A stretch of DNA of 64,000 nucleotides, taken from the NCBI RefSeq assembly GCF_003597395.2, contig NC_133773.1, forward strand, positions 128,331,871-128,395,870, read 5' to 3'. The notes below the pieces were generated by a model. That model was not told where the DNA came from and did not search any database. It saw only the letters and a program-made list of their open reading frames with translations. This document shows positions 10,773 to 64,000 of the stretch, piece after piece; the first letter of the stretch is position 1; each line of letters starts with the position of its first letter. Made by a program: the position numbers and the translations under genes. This stretch comes from Chelonoidis abingdonii (lineage: Eukaryota; Chordata; Testudines; Testudinidae).

Positions 10773-12499
10773 TGTATTTTTGGGTAAAAACATTTTTTTC
10801 ATGTTAACAAAAGCAGAATAGGTTTACTTAGTGTTCATTTCACACCTTTGACAGTTGCAGCTGTCAGGAAAAGAAATATAGTATTAAAATAAATTGAATA
10901 AAGTTGCTCACCAACAAAAAATTTTTTTCACACTATGCAAATCTGTGGATTGTAACATCAACAGTATAAAACGTAACAAAATCGGAATTTTAAATTTTTT
11001 TTAGAAAAGCTTTTAAAAGATAACAGTCCAAGCTATAAAACTATATAAGCATTGTATAAGAAATGTTAAAGTCAACAAGTCTACAGATACATCTTGTAAA
11101 AATCTCAATAAATTATATATATATTTATAATATCTAATAACATTTGAAATCATGCACAAATTTGTACATTTTAATGGGAAACCTAATGCTTTAGGTACTT
11201 GGAATGTACAATTAGCAGACATTTGTAAGAAAATACCAAAATTTCTTTTTAATTAAAAAAAAAAAAAAAATCTATAGAAATCTACTTTCTCAAGAACTGC
11301 CACTGACTTAACCTCACACTATAAATTTTTACTTTTATGAGAAGAGCCTTGTGTTGCTAAAAAATAATACTAATGTGAGATGCTGTCAGCCTGTTATTCT
11401 GAATCACTGATATGTTGTATGCACAGGGGAAAAAAAAATAAATCAAAACAACCATGATATTTGCCTCTGTTTGTGTTAGTAAAAGAATTAAAATCTTCTC
11501 ATAAAAATACCTCCCCATGTCTTCCTGGTCCATACTAAAGTTCCCCTGTTTATATAGTGTGCTTTGGCACAGAGGCACATAAATAGTATACAAATTTAAG
11601 TCCAGCAAATTAGGCATTATTGGCATTTTTAGCATGCATTAGACTTAAAAGTGATATACAATCATTGTACTTCTCCTATAAAGAATGTGGCTCCTCTTAC
11701 TGTTTTGCCAGTGTGTTATTTCTTAAATCCAAAAATGCAATGATACTGGCAAGGAGAAAAAAAAAATAAATAATCTGCATCATTCAAAATCAACTTTTAG
11801 CTTTGCTGCATACTTGTTTTTAAGATCATCCACAAAGAATACCTTCATTCAAAAATACAAAAATAAACACCCACACCCCCTTAATGCACAGTGGTTAAAC
11901 TGATGGAAGAATTCTTGGCCTTAATTTTTCAAATATGTAAAAATTATCTCTCTGTTATTTGTTTGGATTTAACCACTGATGATGTATTGCAAAATAAACT
12001 TACCTTTCTTTGCTCACTGCAATCCAGGATAAACTAATTTTTTTTTAAATGAATATATTTATAACATTAAATGTAATTTGTTAACGGACTGTACATCTAT
12101 ACATTCTCTCAATATTTCCCGTAAACACAAAAGAAAAACTTGATTAATATATTTTTCTCCATATTTAATAAGTTAAAGAACTTAAATTTTAAAATTTACA
12201 GTAATGCTATGCTATTTCAACCAATGAACAGATATGTTAATGTCTATAAATAAATTTACAAATATACAATTTTTAAAACAAAACTGTGAAGATATAAAAA
12301 CAACATCTTTTGCCCAGATCAGTATATCCTAGATTGCAATGCTCTTATTTTGAGAGATTTCCCTCTCAGTACTGCTTTACGTTGCATTAGTATTATACAT
12401 TCTTTTATATATATATATATACAGTATATATTTATAGATATGTACACAATTCTCTGGAATAAACCTTTTTGATATAAGTTAAAGGCTCTTGCCTACAGG

Positions 12500-12507
12500 T
12501 ACCCGTA
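12500..12507 (-). promoter_or_regulatory. miR-99/100 8-mer seed-match site in the FGFR3 3' UTR
   Basis: The minus strand reads TACGGGTA, the full complement of miR-99/100 nucleotides 2-8 followed by the A opposite position 1. miR-99a and miR-100 repress FGFR3 in mammals (established), so the site is probably conserved function; conservation itself was not tested here. Confidence 0.65.
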
Positions 12508-13223
12508 ATTTCTCTCTCCAAGTCACTGCGTATGGATGGAGACAACTTGCTAGCTTTAAAGGGGAGAAGTACCGAAACAGCTGCTTCTCTTGGGCTTTAA
12601 AAGACAAAAACCAAAACCTCAAAACTCCATCTCAAGAGTGAGAGTTTTACATTCTTAGAATCTGATCCTGCAGCATCCAGCACACTGGCAAAATACTGCA
12701 GTCACATGAAGCCCCCCCTGAAGACAATGGGGCTCTGGATGGACAGTCTATATCCATGTGAAAAAAGTTGCAAGATCAGAGACTAATTCTGCTTGTGATT
12801 TAACTATTTAGCAATTCCCTGGAGACATGTGGTACCTTTATACCCACCATTCGATGCTTTCCTCCCTATGGACAGGTTACAATGACCTTCATGCATTTGC
12901 CCTTCCGTTTGGAATGTACTGACTCTTCTCTATACACCAATCACCCACACCACTAGTGCAGGAGTGGGTTATGATCTATTACAGTCAAACTGCTGTTTGT
13001 AACCAAACCATTAACGCCTTTGAGATTTTGACTATTTAAAAAAAAAAAAAAAAAGGAATCTTTTTTTTTGGGGGGGGAAGAAAAAAAAATTCTAAGCAGC
13101 TGGGTAATGATCAAGCGACTATAAAAAAACCCAACCAAGAAAAATACAGCTATTTATATAAATATATTAATCCCTGCAGGCAATTGGGCTTTTCAGCTTC
13201 ACAAAAAGGTTCATGTACAGATT

Positions 13224-13372
13224 GCATAAGCAAAGAATTTCTACATTCTTTACAATTCTCCTCCCCAGAAAACAAAAAGTCCCCGAGTTCATGGTGTGCA
13301 GCCACTTCTGATAAGCAAAGAATTTCGTAATCTTTACAAATTCTCCTCCCCAGAAAGTAAAGTCCCCCCCCC
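13224..13372. repeat. 85-bp direct duplication in the FGFR3 3' UTR
   Basis: Two copies of about 60 bp each, starting ataagcaaagaatttc at 13226 and 13311, both running into ttctcctccccagaaa and agtcccc. The second copy is followed by a run of C that reaches the 13370s. Copies differ by small indels, so the event is not recent. Confidence 0.8.
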
Positions 13373-13390
13373 CCCCCTTTGAGATAGTCT

Positions 13391-13635
13391 GGGCATAAAA
13401 TGGCAACTCTGACTACTAGGAAAAACGTTACCAGATTCAGAGGTCAGCACCCTATGTATGAACTCCTTTTTTTTTTTTGAGAGGAAATAATCTCATCTGC
13501 AGGAGAGTGGTTGCAGGCACAGAATGGCAACTCTGACACTCGGTAATACGTTACCAGAGGTCCAGAGGTCAGCACCCCTAGATTTAACCTTTTTTTTTTT
13601 TTTTTTTTGAAAATTATATCTCATCTTGGCAAGAG
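13391..13635. repeat. 124-bp direct duplication with poly(T) tracts in the FGFR3 3' UTR
   Basis: Copies share aatggcaactctgac (13399 and 13523), an acgttaccaga block, aggtcagcaccc (13441 and 13565), a long T run and an atctcatct block. The offset is a constant 124 bp. In the mRNA the T runs are A runs of about 12 and 20, which vary between copies and are prone to slippage. Confidence 0.8.
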
Positions 13636-13866
13636 ATTAGGTCCTTCAGGCCAAACAGTGCTTTTTGACTTCTTATACAGCAAAATGGGAAGAAAAAAAA
13701 AATAACTCCGAACCCCCACAACCCTTCTACGGCACAACAACAAAAAAAAGTCTTGAATTACCAAGCAGTTTCATTCAAAGATCCTTCACTACTGTTTGTC
13801 CTTGGCGTCCTCCAGGCCTACATTCGTGAGTTTTTTCTCCATGGTCCGTCTGTGTTTTTCGAGTCA

Positions 13867-59342
<45,476 letters not shown>

Positions 59343-59553
59343 CTATGATGGAGAAGAAAATAAATAATTAAATAAAGCAGGTATCAAACACTGATCCAAG
59401 AGCCTGGCATGACTGATGACAGCAGCCATGGCAGCTATATCCTTGCTAATCTCATGCACATAGAAGCCAAGAGATGAAAACTGCAGAAATGCCATTATTG
59501 GTGACAAGCAATAGTTAATGTTAGTCAGATAACATCATTCAGCAGCGTACAGG

Positions 59554-59782
59554 TACAGGCAGTCCTCGGACCAAGTACAGGCAGTCCTCGGACTTACAAC
59601 ACAATTGGTTCCTGAAAATTGTGTCTTAAGTCGAAAATGTCATAACGCGAATTTCCCATAGGAAAAACGTTGGATCAAGCATTGTAAAGTCAAAACCAAC
59701 ATCGTAAAGTCGAAACACGATGACAATTTATAAACGTCCCAAGTGCTGTTTGTCGTAACTCAAATGTGTTGAGGGCTGCCAG
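59554..59782. mobile_element. Tigger/pogo-like MITE with a duplicated left tip
   Basis: The full element is 59578-59782: left caggcagtcctcggacttac, right gtaactcaaatgtgttgagg then gctgccag, inverted, with TA on both sides. The left tip gtacaggcagtcctcggac is repeated directly in front. Confidence 0.65.
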
Positions 59783-61569
59783 TACTTTAATAATAGATCA
59801 CTTAGAGGTACTGACTTGGCACCATACCCTGCTTGCTTTACTCACTGTGAGTAGAGTCAATGAAGTGAATGAAATTCAAGCAAAGTTGCAGTATGAAAAC
59901 AGTAGGTGCTGTCAGTGAAATAAATGGCTCTGAATTACCACCACCAGGTTTACAACTTGTACCCTAGAGCCTCACATTGCAATATGTCAAAGGTCAACAG
60001 GACTGAAGCAGGACTAGGCAGGATTGGGCCTTCTGCGTTTGTTTGGTTTTTTTGTTTTGTTTTTTGGCAGTTGTGTCAGCATTGCCACTACAAAGCCTTC
60101 TGTTTTTTTGAGGTCTGTAATTCAACTACAGACATTTTCTGTAAGCTGAAGCTCACTACCTTAGGTATCAGGCCTGGGGCTTTCTTTCTCGTTCTTCAAT
60201 TAAACAACATGTTATTTTGGCCAATTTTAAATTCAGGCGGTTTTTTGTTTGTTCATTTGTTTTTGTTTTTTTTAAGAAAAGAGAAATAGTAAAGGAGGGA
60301 GGATGATTTTTGCTCCCTTATTTGTGTATGTTATGTCAAATGGATAACTCAAGGTTAATATCTAGGGTGAAATCCTGGCCCCAGTGCAGTCAATGTCAAA
60401 GCTCTGCAGGAGGGGAAAGACTTCACCCCTTGTGCTAAAGTATGGTCTTTCACTTCAAAACACTTTATAAACCATTACGCGTCTATTCCCCTCTGGGAAG
60501 GGGAAACATGGGGGCATCTCCACAATAAGTTATCTAAGTTCTATTCCTGCTGTTCTCCTTGTCCCAGAGCTTCCCATTCCTGTTGCCTGTCAGAATTAAG
60601 TGTTGCCCTCCTCCTGATCCCCTAGCAAGCAGGAAGGCAAAAAAAATAAAATAAATAAAAATCACTAGAATCGCAGTCATGCACACACAGCGTCATTGTA
60701 CAGCTTGGTTTCTGGCAGGGCTACAGAGGCCGTCTCCACTCCTTCTTGAGGCAGGAAAAAGCGAGAAAAATGGCCAAAATGTGGGATAGCCTATAAAATG
60801 CAGGTCAGTGAGGCTATATTCTTATGTGGAGTCATAACCACATATGCTGCTGCATGCTGGGTGGGCTGGGGCAAACAAATAAGTCCCTGACTTGAAGTGC
60901 TCATGGTCCACAGTCCAAATCCTAATCCCCTGAGAGTCTCTGCCCATACTTCAATGGGGACACTCATGTGACTAAGGATTTGGCCCTTACCGTGGTCATA
61001 CTTTACAAATCTAGAACACACACAGACTGGCATATGGTTAGTACCACTGGCATGCTCCATGGAACACATGGACCTTAATGAATACTGTGTTTCAGAAATA
61101 TGAGGTGGTGTGATGGTGCACAGAGAATGGGTGAAGGAGACACCAGGAGAGAAGGCTGGACAGAGCACAAGGGGCAGGAGGAGTTTTTAAAGTTAACCAA
61201 CCCATTCAGTAGCTCTGAAATAGCCACTGCATTCAAAACGGATTTGATCTATCCAGCCAGTCAGGAGCCACACAGACAAAATAAACCTAAGGCTAGAGAC
61301 AAAGCTCGAGGCATCATATTCAATCATGATGTTCCAAAACACAAGAGCTTGTAGCAACAATGCTGCAGCATATTGGGCAGTTACTGTAGTAGAATGCTGT
61401 AGCGTTTAATTTCATGAGATGGGGACAAAAGAAAAGAAGTTTAAAGCCTAGATGTTTCTCATATGTAAGCTGTTTGTTTAACTTCCATCAAACAGTTATA
61501 CATATACATTGAGACTGCAACTCCAGGGGCTGATTTTGCACTGGCATTGATTTTACACTGGTGTAACTA

Positions 61570-61660
61570 TTTACTTCAAACAGAGGTGAAACCCTGGCCC
61601 TGCTGATGTCAAATGCAAACACTCCCATTGACTTCAATGGAACCAGGATTTCACCCTCCA
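61570..61660. repeat. Short dispersed palindrome
   Basis: Left gaggtgaaaccctggccctg and right aaccaggatttcaccctcc are inverted; the centre has actcccattgacttcaatgg. Best preserved member of the family in the window. Confidence 0.75.
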
Positions 61661-61774
61661 TCATTCAAAGAAGATGGGTCCAAACCTATGATTCAAATAC
61701 ACCTTAAAATTGGCTCAGCTTCAGATCCTTGTCCCAATCTGAGGAAGTTCAGGTCTGGATTTGTAATTGGACAT

Positions 61775-61850
61775 CAGTGGATCAGATCCTCAGCTGGTAT
61801 ACTCAATGCAGCTAAACCAGTTGACACTAGCTGAAGATCTGGGCCTGTAT
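61775..61850. repeat. Short dispersed palindrome, type 'agatcctcagc'
   Basis: Left atcagatcctcagctggtat and right gacactagctgaagatctgg are inverted; same family as 25045-25140. Confidence 0.7.
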
Positions 61851-63199
61851 CTTTAGGTTTAGGTTGTTGTCCTGTGGCAATTAAGTGTTATGATTTGAGC
61901 TGGTCAAAAAATTGGCCTCCCCTGGATATTTTTTATGTTCAGCGGAAATTGGAATACCAAAATATTTCCGCCATAAACTTAAATACTTAAATTTGTAAGT
62001 GCTGCTCAGTTGTTTTATGGAAGTTGTAGGTCAGGTGCCCCATGTTCCCATTCTTCTTTATAGGCTTCGTGCTCGACTACATATCCATGATGCACCATCG
62101 TCTCCACTCTTGGAGCGAGAGATGGTACATAATGAGAGTCATTGGCCATAGCCCCTCACGGGAGATGTCATCTGGCTGGAAGCCTGGCCACAGAGGAAAA
62201 TGTGAACATGAGGCAACCAAACTAGAATCCCCAAGAGGCACTGCAGCAACATTCACAAACTGAAATATTTCAGTTGTCAGGTGTTCAGTTTTTTGATGAA
62301 AAAACTAAGTTTCTGCAGAAATTACAAATATTGCATGAAAATTTTCATTTTTTCAAAAACCCAGTTTCCCACTGAACAACAGTTTTGTGGGAAAACTACT
62401 CACTGTCACCAGACCTGGGAGATCCCTGGGAAGAACACAGCTGAGACAAGGAATACTGCTAGCCAGTTAAAGATGGCTTTTCCATTTTAACTATGAATTT
62501 CCTTGGTTTTGCTGGTTTGCACAACTTGAGTATTACTTCAATAGCACGAACTTCTGGCCTACAATGTAAGGACCCCCCATATAGCTTCACACTTGCAAGC
62601 CTGAGTACTGTTCTTTGTCTATTGACCTTGATGGAAGTTCTTTCTAATTTAATCCATTAGAAAACAAACCCCATGCAGCTGCACAATTCATCCATATAAA
62701 ATACATGGTTTTACCCAAGTTGTTTGCCAAGTGATCAAGACTTGTATATTTTGGCTTTTATATCATAAATTCACCAAACAGGAACAAGCCCAGACAAATA
62801 CAAACTGCACTGAATGGAATAGCCATTTAAAAATAAGCCTCCCTTTTGAAGTGATAATAAAACTGTTTCATGACAAACTCCTTTTACAAAAGTCATTTTG
62901 GGGTTACTGTAATAAAGGACACATTTACTCTACGCTCTAGACTGGCAACAGCTGGGGTCTGAGGTCTCTGCTTTGGCCACAGCACTGTCAATCTGTCATT
63001 TCTGACAGCTTTGTTTTGATGAGGGTTGTTAGGATGATACCTTGCCCTTCCCCATGCAATGCTGCTCGACTGGATCTCAACTGAGTTACTTAGCTATATC
63101 TATCTGTTTACCTATACACAATGTGTCTATACACATTTTAATCCATATGGACAATTGAAAATAGACAGGTCAGTTTTTCTAGGCTTCTTTTCTAGTTTA

Positions 63200-63510
63200 C
63201 TTATAGACTCAGACTTTAAGGCCAGAAGAGAGAATCATGATCATCTAATCCGATGTCCTGGACAGGCCACAGAACCTCACCCACCCACTCCAGCATTTGA
63301 TCCCTAACCTCTGGCTGAGCTGGTTTAAAGCCTTCAAGTTACAGAGAATCCACCATTTACAGTAGTTTAAACCTGCAAGTGAGCCATGCCCCATGCTGCC
63401 AAGGAAGGTGAAACCAACCCCTTCCCCGGGTAGTCTCTGTCAATCTGACCTGGGTGAAAGTACCTTTCCCTGACACTAAATACGGTCATCAGTGACACTC
63501 TGAGCATGTG
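63200..63510 (-). mobile_element. CR1 LINE 3' fragment
   Basis: Plus strand aaggccagaagagagaatca, gatcatctaatccgatgtcc and tacagagaatccaccattta is the reverse of CR1 3' regions. Confidence 0.8.
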
Positions 63511-63560
63511 GCCAACACCACCAGACAGCCACTTGGCAAAGAATTCTTTGTAGTAACTCA

Positions 63561-63834
63561 GGCCTTGGCTACACTGGCGCTTTACACCGCTGCAACTTTC
63601 TCACTCAGGAGTGTGAAAAAAACACACCCCTGAGCGCAGCAAGTTACAGCGCTGTAAAGCGCCGGTGTAAGCAGTGCTTTACACTGCAAGCTAATCCCCA
63701 CGGGGAGGTGGAGTACCTGCAGCACCGGGAGAGCTCTCTCCCAGCGCCGGCGCTGCAACCACACTTGCACTTCAAAGCGCTGCTGCGGGAGCGCTCCCGT
63801 GGCAGCGTTGTATAGCTGCAAGTGTAGCCATACC
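63561..63834. mobile_element. DNA element E5 of the 4-bp-duplication family
   Basis: Ends ggccttggctacactggcg and agtgtagccatacc are inverted; flanked by CTCA at 63557-63560 and 63835-63838. It lies in the opposite orientation to E1, E3 and E4 (the caactttctc / gtgtgaaaaa block is on the left). 63,839-64,000 shows nothing. Confidence 0.8.
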
Positions 63835-64000
63835 CTCAGAGGCTTCCCCATCTAGTGTCCATCGTTAGAGATATTTACTACTGGCAGTCGCAGATCGGCT
63901 ACATGCCACTGTAGGCACTTTCCTTGGTCTTCTCTCCTGTGAAGTGCCTGCCTAGCACAACTTTGGGAACTGTCAAAATAATCATTAGTTTCACTTCCAG

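Larger units (their letters stand above)
10695..13866 (-). other. FGFR3: FGFR3 3' untranslated region (inferred extent)
   Basis: About 3.2 kb of AT-rich sequence follows the stop codon with none of the interspersed repeats that crowd both sides. The only two minus-strand AATAAA hexamers noticed lie at its far end (10772-10767 and 10721-10716), and a G/T-rich stretch follows the second. A perfect 8-mer site for miR-99/100 lies inside, and FGFR3 is an established miR-99a/100 target. Many ATTTA pentamers are present. Homopolymer runs and two local duplications lie near the stop codon. The exact end is inferred; no transcript was seen. Confidence 0.7.
59343..64000 (-). other. FGFR3 intron upstream of exon 3 (runs out of the window)
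   Basis: At least 4.7 kb. No exon encoding a signal peptide with a fitting donor and phase was found, so exons 1-2 lie outside. Contents: Tigger-like element (59554-59782), palindromes (60361-60430, 61570-61660, 61775-61850), A/T-rich fold-back repeat (61895-62400), CR1 (63200-63510) and element E5 (63561-63834). Confidence 0.85.

Noticed and set aside
12405..12430. TATA-rich stretch as a promoter
   Set aside because: It is a simple (TA)n tract inside the AT-rich 3' UTR with no start or promoter context.

Overview
The window is vertebrate nuclear DNA. It carries one recognisable gene, fibroblast growth factor receptor 3 (FGFR3), on the minus strand, from the exon for the first immunoglobulin domain (59342) to the stop codon (13867), followed by a 3' UTR that probably ends near 10,690. 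Sixteen constitutive coding exons and the alternative pair IIIb/IIIc were read directly. Every junction is GT-AG, phases join without a break, and the constitutive part gives about 767 residues. The C-terminal tail ([14 protein letters not shown] ... FAHDLLP) is of the FGFR3 type, not FGFR1, 2 or 4. The non-coding exon and the signal-peptide exon are not in the window and should lie beyond 64000.

The host is most likely a turtle, or at least a non-avian sauropsid. This is inferred from many CR1 LINE 3' ends, MIR/CORE-SINE copies, many hAT-type and other short inverted-repeat DNA elements, a Gypsy-like solo LTR and a probable Penelope-like relic. The coding part alone spans 45.5 kb; the whole human gene is about 15 kb. 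Introns have grown by repeat insertion while exon sizes stayed almost fixed.

Layout: 1-10,690 is intergenic and repeat-rich (CR1, a 1.9 kb hAT element with an internal minisatellite, two Penelope-like relics each broken by the same DNA-element family). 10,690-13,866 is the AT-rich 3' UTR with two distal poly(A) signals, an 8-mer miR-99/100 site and two local duplications. 13,867-24,853 holds the kinase and juxtamembrane exons, 25,815-25,996 the transmembrane exon, 28,659-30,063 the IIIc/IIIb pair, 36,873-42,891 the Ig II and Ig III exons, 52,081-52,134 the acid box and 59,079-59,342 Ig I. 59,343-64,000 is intron.

The exons together encode a membrane receptor tyrosine kinase. Ig I and the acid box are autoinhibitory, Ig II and III bind FGF and heparan sulfate, IIIb or IIIc sets ligand choice, and the split kinase is followed by a PLC-gamma docking tail. 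The best leads outside the gene are a DNA-element family with 4-bp target duplications (one checkable against a paralogous empty site), two hAT elements with GC-rich promoter-like bodies sharing a splice-donor-like motif, UGCAUG sites between IIIb and IIIc, and a dispersed family of short palindromes.
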